NCBI RefSeq assembly: GCF_000237325.1
Contig: NC_017542.1
Span: 1,247,501-1,311,500 of the forward strand
Direction: 5' to 3'
DNA from: Paenibacillus polymyxa M1
Lineage (GTDB): Bacteria; Bacillota; Bacilli; Paenibacillales; Paenibacillaceae
Length of the DNA stretch: 64,000 bases
A program made the position numbers and the translations under genes. Below are positions 43,594 to 52,986 of this stretch, piece after piece. Each line of letters opens with the position of its first letter. Within the stretch, counting starts at the first letter, position 1. A model generated the notes under the pieces. That model made no database searches. It was not told the origin of the DNA and worked only from the letters and a program-made list of their open reading frames with translations.

Positions 43594-44298
43594 CTATTTG
43601 ATAAACACTCCACCAAACGGAATGATTTCCCTTAAAAGTCGTTTGATCACGCCATCGTCGTTCATATCCTGCTGAAGCCGCCGATGATGCTCACCGGCAT
43701 GAAATAATACAGTACCATGTCCAGTCATTTTAAAATGATAGTTCATATGCTGGCTGGCCAGATGGTTACCGTATACGGTTAACTCCAGCTTGGCATTTTC
43801 TGGATAGGCTATGACGCTGCTCGCATCGACATAGATCGGCTCTGAGGGATGAAGTTGTTCTTGACATACCAATCCCTGTGTCAAAATACCAATGTAACCT
43901 ATACCGTCAAATTTCATTTTAATGACATCACGGCTAAACAACATGTTTTTCATGCTTAGTAGCTTGGTACGCATTTGGATGCCGGCGCTGTACCAGAACA
44001 GGTTGCGGAAATCGTATAGCAGATCGTCGCTTCCTTCAAGCTTGATCATCTTCAGACTAAAGCCAGGAGGAAGTGCGGCAATTAGTCGGCAAGCCCCTGT
44101 GAAATCGGCCTGAATCAGTTTGTGCTTGCGGTACATGCCTTTAATATTCATCAGCTTATCACTACGGCCTGCACTGGGGCCGCGATACGCGATAATTTGC
44201 TGCGGATGCAGAACGTGCAGCTTTTCCCCTTCAGTCAGGTCGAGCGTTACGACTGAACCGACGCTTTCATCATGGTGTTGTCCTGCTTGTATGTCCAT
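43594..44298 (-). CDS. AIM24-family protein
   Basis: A 234-residue beta-rich protein of the AIM24/TIM24-related (DUF124-like) family: GEKLHVLHPQQIIAYRG, the central IGYIGILTQG and a GHGTVLFHAGE end. Bacterial members are poorly characterised, with a two-fold repeat jelly-roll fold. AAGG precedes the ATG. The next gene downstream on the same strand is queC, across its riboswitch. Confidence 0.8.
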   Translation of the reverse strand: MDIQAGQHHDESVGSVVTLDLTEGEKLHVLHPQQIIAYRGPSAGRSDKLMNIKGMYRKHKLIQADFTGACRLIAALPPGFSLKMIKLEGSDDLLYDFRNLFWYSAGIQMRTKLLSMKNMLFSRDVIKMKFDGIGYIGILTQGLVCQEQLHPSEPIYVDASSVIAYPENAKLELTVYGNHLASQHMNYHFKMTGHGTVLFHAGEHHRRLQQDMNDDGVIKRLLREIIPFGGVFIK

Positions 44299-44323
44299 TC
44301 AGACCTTTCATCCTTTCAGGCAG

Positions 44324-44764
44324 TTAGTATCTTCCCGAACGTCGACGCATCCCGTAACGCAACAGTCGGATACCGATAAAATAACCGGCCAGCAGAATGA
44401 TAGCCGTGATGATGAGCATTTTATTTCGGTGTGAAGCCTGATCGCGCTGGGTTTGAAGATTTTTTAATTCTGTAACAGTGTCGTTCAGTTTGCGGTTTTG
44501 CTCCAGCAGTTGGGCGTTCTGCTTCTGATAGGTTTCAATGCTGGTGCGGGCCTTTTCCAGATCTTCCTGTGTTTGTCGGTAGCTTTCCTTGAGTTGGTAC
44601 ACATCGCCGGGCAACCGCGAAAACTGCTCAAAGCCTTGATATACATCATCCCAATAAGCAGCATGAACTTCGGGTACACGAGTTACCCCAAAAATAAACA
44701 AAAGTGCTATAGCAGCGCAGACAATGCGGCGGTACAAAGCCAAGCGACAAGTTGCTCGTGCCAA
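44324..44764 (-). CDS. Secreted coiled-coil protein with C-terminal membrane helix
   Basis: A 146-residue protein: a signal peptide (about 1-35, VHA-A), a coiled coil (about 55-110, YRQTQEDLEKARTSIETYQ and onward, heptad-like with Q/E/K) and one C-terminal membrane helix (MLIITAIILLAGYFIGIRLL) with a basic tail. TTG 44764 is the start, with AAGGGGGA upstream. It precedes and may be cotranscribed with the AIM24 gene (25-nt gap). Confidence 0.75.
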   Translation of the reverse strand: MARATCRLALYRRIVCAAIALLFIFGVTRVPEVHAAYWDDVYQGFEQFSRLPGDVYQLKESYRQTQEDLEKARTSIETYQKQNAQLLEQNRKLNDTVTELKNLQTQRDQASHRNKMLIITAIILLAGYFIGIRLLRYGMRRRSGRY

Positions 44765-45076
44765 GAGATGTCCCCCTTTTGATAAACCAAGATGTTAGAT
44801 GTTACAGATCATTACCCATAACACATGGTTACGTACAATATAATGATTTGGATGCAGGTTTTAGAATATACAGACGACAAATACGGGAAAAGATGATCAA
44901 AAAAACTCGATATATTAGTTTAAGTGTACCTTAAAACGGGTATATCAAGGAAGCGGCAACATTCCGGCAGTTTTCCCAACAAACGAGTAAAGAACAACCC
45001 GCACCTGATCAGGGCTTGAAGAGGAATATATGAGCTGAAATATATTAAAAATAGATATAGAAGGAGATTTTGAAAG
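44765..45076. other. Intergenic region, divergent promoters
   Basis: I see no gene in this AT-rich stretch between two divergent genes. It should hold promoters for both sides, but no convincing -35/-10 pair could be fixed. Confidence 0.4.
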
Positions 45077-45232
45077 ATGAACGACAGAGAGCAAAACTAT
45101 ACCATTTTAAAAATTACTGTTAATGGAAAGCCATTATCAAAGGAGCTCATCGTGGACAGCACTACTTTTGCTCCTATATCCGATGTTTGCACAAAGACGA
45201 ATGTTTCTTTAACGGAAACTTCAATTTCATAA
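45077..45232 (+). CDS. Small stalk-domain-like protein, 51 aa
   Basis: A clean AGAAGGAGA lies 9 nt before ATG 45077. The product (MNDREQNYTILKITVNGKPL, then IVDSTTFAPISDVCTKT) resembles a single copper amine oxidase N-terminal-type repeat (NGKPL, a gap, then a ...STTFAPISDV strand). No signal peptide is present. A strong terminator follows 28 nt after the stop, so it is a one-gene unit. Confidence 0.6.
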   Translation: MNDREQNYTILKITVNGKPLSKELIVDSTTFAPISDVCTKTNVSLTETSIS

Positions 45233-45260
45233 GTTTAAATATATGAAGTAGACTATCATG

Positions 45261-45287
45261 TAGCCCGGCATACGCCGGGCTATTTTT
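45261..45287 (+). terminator. Rho-independent terminator
   Basis: A 9-bp perfect stem TAGCCCGGC/GCCGGGCTA (45261-45269, 45274-45282) with an ATAC loop is followed by TTTTT. Confidence 0.92.
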
Positions 45288-45456
45288 GCGTATTTATGCA
45301 ATTGGAAAGGATTAAATTGTTATTTCGCGAATTAGGTCCCCTTTCATAAAGATTACCATGTATAATTTTCACAATCAAACATATGTTCCCTGACAATATA
45401 GTGTCAGATAACACTGTTAATTTAGAGTTACATGTTCTTTTAGGGGGAATTTACCA

Positions 45457-46224
45457 GTGGTGAAGTCAATGCTCAATGTAACGTACACATGGGACAGAGA
45501 GTCTATATCGGCGAATGGGTCCAAACAAGTAAATCTACTGATAGAATGGGGCTATGGAGCTATACGTAAAAGAAAAGGGAACCTAATACCGAAGGCAGCG
45601 GGATGTGACCTTCAACTTCAGTTCAATCCAGAAAACGGGGTAAATCTATTAAAAGTTGAAGGGGTGAGACTCGGGTTTAAAGAATCAGAAAACGGTGATT
45701 GCATGTTTGTTCACTGTGGTGATGTATGGCGGGGCAAATATAGACAAGCTATTTTGACGTTTTCTATCCCTGCTCACGCGTCCGGAAGACATACGATTGG
45801 AATGATCGAGTGGAGCTGGCGCAAGCCATCGCAGGAAAAGCGAACGCTGATCCGGACGGACCAGCTCTATATCCATTACACGCATCATCTTGGTTTGCTG
45901 AGCATGCCATCCAACCCGAAGGTGGAAAAATACATAAAGCTGAATGAGACGTCCCCAATTGTGAAAAAGGCATTGCGTATGTACGAGAAAGGGGAGCCTG
46001 AGCGAGGAGCGTTCATCCTTACGAGACAAGCAGATGAATTGCTTATATGTGCAGCCAGAAGCGAAGACATGGACTATCTGGAGGAAGCCGAGTTACTTTT
46101 GTCCCTACGCAATAAATGGAGTGGGCCTTTTGTATCGTTTAAAGCGTATAGCTCTAAGGTCTTTTTTAATAAGGAAATATCGATAGGAGATGTTCATTTT
46201 ACGGAGAATGATAGGCTGAGATAG
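45457..46224 (+). CDS. Beta-domain protein resembling VWA C-termini, 255 aa
   Basis: A 255-residue protein without a signal peptide. The first 150 residues are beta-rich and include QAILTFSIPAHASGRHTIG. The C-terminal helical part (NPKVEKYIKLNETSPIVKKALRMYEKGEPERGAFILTRQ, split here for reference, then a further helix) resembles the tail of VWA proteins of the Ca-activated channel type. The VWA domain itself is not present, so this is a partial resemblance. GTG 45457 follows AGGGGGA. Confidence 0.55.
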   Translation: MVKSMLNVTYTWDRESISANGSKQVNLLIEWGYGAIRKRKGNLIPKAAGCDLQLQFNPENGVNLLKVEGVRLGFKESENGDCMFVHCGDVWRGKYRQAILTFSIPAHASGRHTIGMIEWSWRKPSQEKRTLIRTDQLYIHYTHHLGLLSMPSNPKVEKYIKLNETSPIVKKALRMYEKGEPERGAFILTRQADELLICAARSEDMDYLEEAELLLSLRNKWSGPFVSFKAYSSKVFFNKEISIGDVHFTENDRLR

Positions 46225-46295
46225 ATAATTATGCTAGTTTATTTGAGCAAATTAGTGAGTCTAATTTACTATCTTTTTGTAAAGGAGAGACTTCC

Positions 46296-47279
46296 TTGAC
46301 TGATCGGTTGATACGTTTAATGCGGATTATTACTATTGTTCAGGCAAATCCGGGGATATTGGCAAGAGAGCTTGCCGAACGTTGTGAAACATCAGAACGT
46401 ACCATATACCGAGATATGGAGGCGCTAAGCGCTATGCATATTCCGATCGCGAATATGGGGCATGGCAAGGGGTACATTTTTATTAGCAATTTTGCTTTGT
46501 ATCCTCTGAATTGGACAGAAGAAGAGGCAGAGGCTTTTACCAAGCTGGGAGAGATGATGGAAACGATAAAGCCTCTTTTACCGCCAGCTTTTGAAAGTGC
46601 TTATGAGAAAGTGATGGCCTCTAGTCAGAAAAAAAAGATGGACCAGACGAGCTTCGCGCAGGAAATGAAAAATATCATCCGGCTCGGCTCGACACTTGAT
46701 CGGGAAAACCAGCCCTATCTGCTCAGGCTGATTGTTTTGGCGAGTCTTACGCAGCAGACAATTGAAGCGGAATACAGCTCGCCTCAAAATGAAGATGTAT
46801 CATTGGTGCAAGTAGATCCTTATTGTTTGGTTCCTCAAGACCGGCGGTTCTATATGCTTGGTTTTTGTCATAAGCAATCCGCCATGAGAACCTTTCGGAT
46901 CAGCCGCTTTCGGAATATGAGGATTTTGCCGTATACGTTTCAAAAAAATACATCTGAAATGGAAATGTTTTTTAAAGGTACCTGGTCGGTGACCAAAGGA
47001 AATCAAAATATTCGGTTTGTGGTACGTTTTTCTGCCGATTCTGTATATCGGGTCAAAGAAGAGGAACTGTTCATCAAGCCTCTTCTCAAGGATTTGCCGG
47101 ATGGAAGTTTGTTGTTTGAGGTGACGGTCAATCATGACCGTGAATTTCTGGATTGGCTCACATCCTATGGAGCTGAAGCCGAGATTCTGGAACCTTTACG
47201 GTACCGCAAACGTATGCAAGAAATGCTGCGAACCTGGGGGGCGTTTTACTTCGATAAGAAGGCTGGAAATCAAGAATAA
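46296..47279 (+). CDS. YafY-type HTH/WYL-domain regulator
   Basis: A 327-residue regulator: an N-terminal winged HTH (LARELAERCETSERTIYRDMEAL) and a WYL domain (about 145-220; VQVDPYCLVPQDRRFYMLGFC, RTFRISRFRNMRIL), ending with a WCX-type extension. WYL proteins bind nucleic acids or nucleotides and control transcription. TTG 46296 follows AAAGGAGAG and is the only plausible start. Confidence 0.88.
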   Translation: MTDRLIRLMRIITIVQANPGILARELAERCETSERTIYRDMEALSAMHIPIANMGHGKGYIFISNFALYPLNWTEEEAEAFTKLGEMMETIKPLLPPAFESAYEKVMASSQKKKMDQTSFAQEMKNIIRLGSTLDRENQPYLLRLIVLASLTQQTIEAEYSSPQNEDVSLVQVDPYCLVPQDRRFYMLGFCHKQSAMRTFRISRFRNMRILPYTFQKNTSEMEMFFKGTWSVTKGNQNIRFVVRFSADSVYRVKEEELFIKPLLKDLPDGSLLFEVTVNHDREFLDWLTSYGAEAEILEPLRYRKRMQEMLRTWGAFYFDKKAGNQE

Positions 47280-47321
47280 CAGGGGGGAAGATCCCCCGGG
47301 ACGGGCCGGGGAGCTATCTGC

Positions 47322-47993
47322 TTAACGGTCCTTAAACAGGTTGGCGAGATTGCCGAAGGGACTGTACTGCTCCTGTTCTTCTTCTGGCGAAGAGTAGACG
47401 AGCTTTGAGCCGCGACTTTCTTCATCATCGGCAGCATTATGAACTAATGTAAGACGATCAAAATGGTGCATGAAAACCTGAGCAGTATTCACGGCATCAT
47501 CCAGTGCTCGATGCTGTTGACCGTCAAACTCAATGTTGCACAATTCCAACGCCTGAGACAGGCTCAACTGACGATACTTTCCATTGGAACTAAACAGACG
47601 GGAAATTTGCTTCTGTATATCATTTGTATTATGAATCCAACCGAGATCTACATGATGAGTACGACAATGGGATACCAGCTTCTGACGGTCATCCGGGCCC
47701 CATGCGCATAAATAATAGGTCGAATCCGTGCCTAGCCAGGCAATAAATTGCTTCACAGCTTCAGGAAAGAGTGGAGCGGCATCAATGTCTCGTTGAGTAA
47801 TACCCGTAAATTGAACAGTATCTGTAGAGATTACAGGCCGATTTGATGGTCTCACAAAACTGTGAAACGTATCCGCCACGAATAGACCATCTTCTCCATG
47901 AATAACTTTGACGGCACCGATATCAATGATTTCGGAGGAATATCTGGCGTTACGGCTAACGGTAAATTCAAGATCATAAATAATGTATTGCAT
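47322..47993 (-). CDS. DEDDh 3'-5' exonuclease (KapD-like)
   Basis: A 223-residue exonuclease with the DEDDh residues visible: DLEFTV (Asp/Glu), the AWGPDDRQKL segment and HRALDDAVNTA (His/Asp). It is closest in layout to KapD, which delays KinA-driven sporulation in Bacillus, but other RNase T-like roles are possible. AAGGAGTCC precedes the ATG. The C-terminal 40 residues are acidic and low in complexity. Confidence 0.82.
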   Translation of the reverse strand: MQYIIYDLEFTVSRNARYSSEIIDIGAVKVIHGEDGLFVADTFHSFVRPSNRPVISTDTVQFTGITQRDIDAAPLFPEAVKQFIAWLGTDSTYYLCAWGPDDRQKLVSHCRTHHVDLGWIHNTNDIQKQISRLFSSNGKYRQLSLSQALELCNIEFDGQQHRALDDAVNTAQVFMHHFDRLTLVHNAADDEESRGSKLVYSSPEEEQEQYSPFGNLANLFKDR

Positions 47994-48123
47994 TTAAAGG
48001 ACTCCTTCCACACACATAACTGATCCCGATGGATACCGGGACAAATGTTCTCTGCCCGAATAACTCTTCTCCATCATACCTCTCGGTTCACAACTTGTCA
48101 GCGGTTAAAAGGCTTGCTTTCAA

Positions 48124-48163
48124 AAAAAATATGCGATGTCCAAATGGGCTTGGACTATCGCAT
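48124..48163 (-). terminator. Terminator of the nucleotidase gene
   Basis: ATGCGAT-GTCCAA pairs with TTGGAC-ATCGCAT (48131-48143, 48150-48163, one bulge) and is followed on the minus strand by TATTTTTTTT (plus strand 48122-48130). Confidence 0.75.
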
Positions 48164-48237
48164 ATCTAAAAACTCCTAACATATAGCAGCATCCGAAAAC
48201 ACCTGGATTCCGAACGCTGCTGTTGCTAGCTATTGAA

Positions 48238-50145
48238 TTAGGCCGGGAGGTCTAACTTTTGCCCCGGATAAATGCGGTGAGGATTCTTCAACTTATTCAA
48301 CTGCTGAAGCTGTTGCCAGGTAGTGCCGTGTTTGCGGGAAATGTCATACAGTGTATCCCCAGATTTCACAACATACACATGGCTATTTGCAGCTTGTGCA
48401 GTGGTCGATACCTGCTGTGGCTTGCTAGTTTGAGACTTTGCAGGTGCCGGTTTCACAGGTGCTGGTTTCGCAGCCGCTATGGAATCGGATTGCGGTATCT
48501 CCTGCAGAGGTGCTGGCGTCGTGGTCGGAGCAGACGGCACAGCTTGTGTGGCAGGGAGAGAAGTTTTTCCGTCTGCCTTGGCTTCTTGAATACGGCCGGC
48601 CGCTTGTGCTTGCAGGCTAGCAGAGCCCACTTTTTGCATATAGCGGATTAACGCTTCATCCAGCGATCCGAACATACCTGCCTGTGGGTATTTAGCGAAC
48701 ATCGTATATTGGTCACCGCCTACAGCAGTAAAATCATTGGTAGCCAGTGTGTATGTTGCCTCAGGATCAAGGGCCTTTCCACCAATCAGGATGGAGTGAA
48801 CACGGCTGCCTTTGGCTGCTGAGGTGTCTATTTTGAACGAGATGCCGGATACTTGTGGGAAGCCCCCGCTCGGTTCCGGGTATGAGGCTGCGCCATTTTC
48901 CAGTGCGGCCTGAAGGTCAGAGCCTTTCACTTTCAGGGTAACGATTTGGTTGCCGAAAGGCAGTACGGTGATGATGTCTCCCTTGGTAACCGTGCCTGCT
49001 TTGATGGAAGCACGGATGCCGCCACCGTTTGTTAAAGCCACGTCTGCTCCCGAAACGTCACGCATAGCATCGGTGAGCAGGTCGCCGAGATTGGTTTCAC
49101 CCGCACGTACCTTTTCGCGCGCTCCTTCCAGATCTACACTTGTTTGTGCTACAACCTCTTTAAGAATAGGTTCTTGTTCTTTCTGAATGGAGGTGATTAA
49201 TGCAGCAATTTCAGCGTTGGGCTGAACGTCAGCAGCTTGAGTCGAATCGATCAGCTTCGCTTGCTTTTGGACAACCTTACCGCCGTCTACCCATAGATCC
49301 ACTACACCCAGATACTTGGTGTATTCACCTGCACTAGCGATCAACGTGCCATTGTCACCGAACAAGCCTTTTTCCAGCACGGTATGGCTGTGTCCGTCGA
49401 TGAAAATATCAATGCCAGGCACTTCCTTCACGACCTTGAGGCTGGTGTCTTTGCTGGACGCATCTTGTCCTAGGTGACCCAGAGCAACAACAACATCCAC
49501 TTTGCTGCGGATTTCGTCTACGGCCGCTTTGGCTTCAGCCGCAGGGTCGGTGAATTGAATGCCTTCCACATTTTTAGGATTGGTTTTATATGCCGTTTCA
49601 GGCGTAGTTAGGCCGATAATACCGATTTTAACGCCATCCACTTCTTTAATAGTATACGGTTGGAACAAACGTGTTCCGTCCGTTTGCTTAATGTTGGCGC
49701 TCAGTACAGGGAACTGAATCTCTTTACTCAGCTCAACCAGATGCTTCCAGCCGTAATTAAACTCATGGTTACCGGGAACCATTGCATCATAGCGCAGCTT
49801 ATTAATTACTTTTACGATACTTTCACCATTGACCAAAGTAGCGAAGGTCGTTCCATGAACGGTATCCCCATCATCCAGCAGTAATGTATTAGGATTGGCG
49901 GCGCGATATTGATCGATAATGCCCGCCAGCTTGGCGAAGCCCATTTCCTTGTCGTTGGCGACCACGTGGGCATGGGTATCATTCGTATGTAGGATGGTGA
50001 TGTGTTTACCGCTGACTGGAGACGGTGTTGTTCCCGTTCCTGCTGTTCCCGCATTAGCAACTGGGTCCGCTGCTGCTGTGCCGAGACAACCAAGTAGAAG
50101 CACGGCGGTCGTCAAGATCGACGAGAGTTTTTTCCATGAGTTCAT
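48238..50145 (-). CDS. Secreted 5'-nucleotidase with C-terminal LysM
   Basis: A 635-residue secreted enzyme: a signal peptide (to about residue 26), a metallophosphatase domain (ILHTNDTHAH, GDTVHGTT, GNHEF, GHLGQD, DGHSHT) and the 5'-nucleotidase C-terminal domain (LTNGGGIRASI, TLATNDFTAVGGDQYTMF). A Pro/Ala linker of about 55 residues leads to one LysM (YVVKSGDTLYDISRK, ...IYPGQKLDLPA). It releases phosphate and nucleosides from extracellular nucleotides and is held on the wall by LysM. AAGGA precedes the ATG. Confidence 0.92.
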   Translation of the reverse strand: MNSWKKLSSILTTAVLLLGCLGTAAADPVANAGTAGTGTTPSPVSGKHITILHTNDTHAHVVANDKEMGFAKLAGIIDQYRAANPNTLLLDDGDTVHGTTFATLVNGESIVKVINKLRYDAMVPGNHEFNYGWKHLVELSKEIQFPVLSANIKQTDGTRLFQPYTIKEVDGVKIGIIGLTTPETAYKTNPKNVEGIQFTDPAAEAKAAVDEIRSKVDVVVALGHLGQDASSKDTSLKVVKEVPGIDIFIDGHSHTVLEKGLFGDNGTLIASAGEYTKYLGVVDLWVDGGKVVQKQAKLIDSTQAADVQPNAEIAALITSIQKEQEPILKEVVAQTSVDLEGAREKVRAGETNLGDLLTDAMRDVSGADVALTNGGGIRASIKAGTVTKGDIITVLPFGNQIVTLKVKGSDLQAALENGAASYPEPSGGFPQVSGISFKIDTSAAKGSRVHSILIGGKALDPEATYTLATNDFTAVGGDQYTMFAKYPQAGMFGSLDEALIRYMQKVGSASLQAQAAGRIQEAKADGKTSLPATQAVPSAPTTTPAPLQEIPQSDSIAAAKPAPVKPAPAKSQTSKPQQVSTTAQAANSHVYVVKSGDTLYDISRKHGTTWQQLQQLNKLKNPHRIYPGQKLDLPA

Positions 50146-50340
50146 GTTGTTCCTTCAACCTCCCATAAAATGAATGAATTAGAGAAACCGCTTACGTCCA
50201 CATTTTATCAGATGATTGTAAAAATAACTCTTATTTTATATCAAAGCACTACATTTTTTTGAGATATCGGTTGTTAAATCCACTGTCTAGTTACCTATAT
50301 TATAGAGGCAGTAATAGACAATCATCTCATAGAATAGGAA

Positions 50341-50766
50341 CTATTGTTCTGTTTTGTGATCAAAAAAAAGGGCAGTCTCTTTGGGCAGCCCGATCCGGGG
50401 TAAATAGTGATCCAATGTTTCGTCAGCGAGCGGCGGATTCCCTTCACTCAGCAACAGCACAGCAAAGCGATTAGCCTGTTGTTCAAATTTTCCTGGAGAA
50501 AAGTAGGAATGTTCCTCCATAAAAAAGCGGCTAATGCCTTTATGCAGTCGGTCATGTCCCAATTCATGCGCACAGACGAACCGTTCCCATTCTGGTGTAA
50601 GGCCGTTGTGAATGACGATAAATCTTCTGCGCAGCTTGTGATAATACAACCCTTTGGTTGTGGAACCCAGATCGCAATATCGGATATGGATGCCTAGGGC
50701 TTTCGCAATATCGAAGGGGCAATTGGTACGGTATTTTCGGACAAGTTTGTGAATGAGTTCGTTCAT
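50341..50766 (-). CDS. ImmA/IrrE-family metallopeptidase
   Basis: A 141-residue protease with the zinc motif CAHELGHDRLH (HExxH). In mobile elements such as ICEBs1, ImmA cleaves the neighbouring repressor ImmR after a DNA-damage or peptide cue. Here it follows a XRE-type repressor gene by 11 nt and is in the same transcription unit, at the edge of the phage-tail cluster. AGGTGAACGC precedes the ATG. Confidence 0.87.
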   Translation of the reverse strand: MNELIHKLVRKYRTNCPFDIAKALGIHIRYCDLGSTTKGLYYHKLRRRFIVIHNGLTPEWERFVCAHELGHDRLHKGISRFFMEEHSYFSPGKFEQQANRFAVLLLSEGNPPLADETLDHYLPRIGLPKETALFFDHKTEQ

Positions 50767-50777
50767 GCGTTCACCTG

Positions 50778-51251
50778 CTATCCCTGATCTTTGCTCGCCC
50801 CGGGATCTGCGGGCTTTTTATGTTTGTTCATTTGCTTGGCTTCCCAGAACAGGCCTGTCAGTACGTCCTTGATCCGTTGACGGTCTTTTTCATCGAGCGG
50901 AATGCCATCAAACATTAATTCGTCGTCTTCCTCCAGCATTTTTTTAAAATCCCGGCGGTCTTTGGAGTTTGCCCATTCTGGTACAGTAGAACGATAAAGC
51001 TCATGCGGATTTTGCTCTATAGAATCATCATCTGCCCAATATCCGGCGGCCTTCATCATTTCGGTATAGGATACGCTGAGCGCGTCCGCTATTTTGCGGA
51101 GGGTGGAGGGTTTGGGAACTCCACGCAGTCCATTTTCGATGCGGGAAATTTGTGAATTACTAATACCTGCGGCATCTGCCAATTGGTTGATGCTCAATTG
51201 CTTGTGCTCACGCTGCTGTTTTAGGTAGGTTCCGAATGCTGGCTGTTCCAC
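50778..51251 (-). CDS. XRE-family repressor, ImmR-like
   Basis: A 157-residue protein with an N-terminal HTH (LKQQREHKQLSINQLADAAG, SNSQISRIENG) and an acidic C-terminal part. It pairs with the ImmA-like protease downstream and probably represses the divergent tail-cluster regulator. GTG 51251 is the start, behind AAAGGAG. Palindromic sites at 51328-51341 and 51492-51505 are candidate operators. Confidence 0.85.
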   Translation of the reverse strand: MEQPAFGTYLKQQREHKQLSINQLADAAGISNSQISRIENGLRGVPKPSTLRKIADALSVSYTEMMKAAGYWADDDSIEQNPHELYRSTVPEWANSKDRRDFKKMLEEDDELMFDGIPLDEKDRQRIKDVLTGLFWEAKQMNKHKKPADPGASKDQG

Positions 51252-51327
51252 AATGGAGCTCCTTTCTGCAATAGAATCATAGATTCAGCTCTATTATACC
51301 ATTAGGTAAATAGTAAAAGCACGTAAT

Positions 51328-51341
51328 ATGCCAAAAGGCAT
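51328..51341. promoter_or_regulatory. Operator-like palindrome ATGCC-AAAA-GGCAT
   Basis: A perfect 5-bp inverted repeat around AAAA lies in the divergent region between the repressor and ArpU-like genes. A degenerate second copy is at 51492-51505. Binding by the ImmR-like repressor is plausible. Confidence 0.5.
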
Positions 51342-51491
51342 AGAAAAGTAGAGCGAATATCCTGTTTTTGGGGCTATATTGCTTTTTTTCACGATGGATA
51401 CCTATCCTAAATAATGTTATGTTATACTCAAGATACGAACAAAAGGGGAACAAAATGTAAACAAGTACGTTTTTTATTTAAAAATACATCA

Positions 51492-51505
51492 TTGTCAAAA
51501 GGCAT
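51492..51505. promoter_or_regulatory. Second operator-like site TTGTC-AAAA-GGCAT
   Basis: This is a one-sided degenerate copy of the palindrome at 51328, 23 bp before the ArpU-like start codon. Its position near the start would let a bound protein block transcription. Confidence 0.45.
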
Positions 51506-51527
51506 AATATAAGGAGTGTTGCTTTTC

Positions 51528-52016
51528 ATGAGAAATAACTTACCCGAATTAGACCGTCGCAAAACGCAGAATGCATTGGAGGGTGTATTTGAGAAATACC
51601 GGATTTATAAAACAATAACCTTTATGGATCGGGAAAGCTTTATTACTGCTGGCTATACGGACCGCCCGAACGGACCCACGAATGTGACAAGCGATCCAAC
51701 GGCCCGGACTGCTGTATATAATGTAGATGCTCCTGCAGCCCGCTTGGCCTATTGCCAAATGGTGGATGCTGTAGTGAGCCGCTTGAATGAACGTGAACAG
51801 CTACTCATCCGTGAACGTTATTTAAAAGATGACGATGTGTTCGATTACAAGGTTTATAATTATGTGTTGGACCCACCAGTCAGCAAGGATACGTATACGA
51901 AGCTTCGCACGCGTGCTTTTTATAAAATGGCGCTAGCGCTGGCAGACCAAGGCGTTTTGAATCTGGCAAGCTTGCAGAAGGGCGCGGATCGAAGACTGGG
52001 TTCGGTAAATGCATAG
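51528..52016 (+). CDS. ArpU/sigma-like phage late regulator
   Basis: A 162-residue protein of the ArpU/RinA/Xpf-like group: helical, with SRLNEREQLLIRERYLKDDD as a sigma-70 region 4-like first part and a second segment DPPVSKDTYTKLRTRAFYKMALALAD as a HTH. Such proteins switch on late phage genes. ATG 51528 follows AAGGAGTG (9 nt). The tail genes begin 1.3 kb downstream, after an aadK-type gene. Confidence 0.78.
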   Translation: MRNNLPELDRRKTQNALEGVFEKYRIYKTITFMDRESFITAGYTDRPNGPTNVTSDPTARTAVYNVDAPAARLAYCQMVDAVVSRLNEREQLLIRERYLKDDDVFDYKVYNYVLDPPVSKDTYTKLRTRAFYKMALALADQGVLNLASLQKGADRRLGSVNA

Positions 52017-52122
52017 GGATCACAGTCTGTGGCTCTATTAACTTAGACAGCAAGGAGTATGAACCATAAAGGTGAATAAGAAGCATAGGTCTCAATTAAA
52101 ATGGGAACGGAGGACGGATGTA

Positions 52123-52977
52123 GTGAGAAGTGAACCAGAAATGATGAATATGCTTGTAAAGTTTGCTATGAACGATAAAAGAATACGATTGGTCACGATG
52201 GAAGGATCACGTACAAACTTCAATGTTCCTCCTGATTCATTTCAAGATTATGATATTTCTTACTTTGTAACAGATATGGATTCTTTCAAGGAAAGTGATC
52301 AATGGCTGAACGTGTTTGGGGATAGGCTTATGATGCAAAAACCCGAGGATATGGAGCTTTTTCCATCAGAACTAGGTAACTGGTTTTCATATATCATTCT
52401 TTTTGAGGATGGAAACAAATTAGATCTGACACTGATCCCTATAAACGAGGTAGAGGATTATTTTACGAATAGCGATGGTTTAGTTGAGGTTCTGCTCGAC
52501 AAGGATGTGCTGATCCAAGAGGAAGTGATCGCAAACGATCATCAATATTGGATTAAAAAGCCCACTGCAAGGGAATTTGATGATTGCTGTAATGAATTTT
52601 GGATGGTTTCAACTTATATCGTAAAAGGATTGGCGAGAAAAGAAATCCTGTTTGCTATTGACCATTTGAACGAGATTGCACGACCTAATTTGTTGCGAAT
52701 GATGGCTTGGAAGATTGGATCAGAGCAAGGGTACACCTTTAGTGTAGGAAAAAACTATAAATTTATAAATCAGTATCTTCCTAATGAAGATTGGAAAAGC
52801 CTACTATCGACTTACTCAGAGAACGGCTATCAAGAAATGTGGCAGTCTTTACTTACTTGTTATTCATTGTTTAGAACATACGCTAAGGCTGTGGCAAGCA
52901 GTTTGAAATATGAGTATCCAGAATACGATGAAGCCATTACTAGGTACACTGTAAATATTTATAATTCATTGAATTGA
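52123..52977 (+). CDS. aadK: Aminoglycoside 6-adenylyltransferase, AadK type
   Basis: A nucleotidyltransferase that adenylates streptomycin at the 6 position. Motifs are MEGSRTN, QDYDISYFVTD and FEDGNKLDLTLIP (the ANT(6) metal/ATP site). From the GTG at 52123 (GGAGG at 9 nt) the protein has 284 residues, the length of Bacillus AadK; a frame from 52072 lacks a matching N terminus. It carries its own terminator and lies between the ArpU-like regulator and the tail genes, like a cargo gene. Resistance is by homology; expression is unknown. Confidence 0.88.
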   Translation: MRSEPEMMNMLVKFAMNDKRIRLVTMEGSRTNFNVPPDSFQDYDISYFVTDMDSFKESDQWLNVFGDRLMMQKPEDMELFPSELGNWFSYIILFEDGNKLDLTLIPINEVEDYFTNSDGLVEVLLDKDVLIQEEVIANDHQYWIKKPTAREFDDCCNEFWMVSTYIVKGLARKEILFAIDHLNEIARPNLLRMMAWKIGSEQGYTFSVGKNYKFINQYLPNEDWKSLLSTYSENGYQEMWQSLLTCYSLFRTYAKAVASSLKYEYPEYDEAITRYTVNIYNSLN

Positions 52978-52986
52978 ACGATATAA

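Noticed and set aside
47280..47321. GGGGG/CCCCC hairpin after the WYL regulator gene
   Set aside because: The arms are short and no T-run follows on either strand, so I do not call a terminator.
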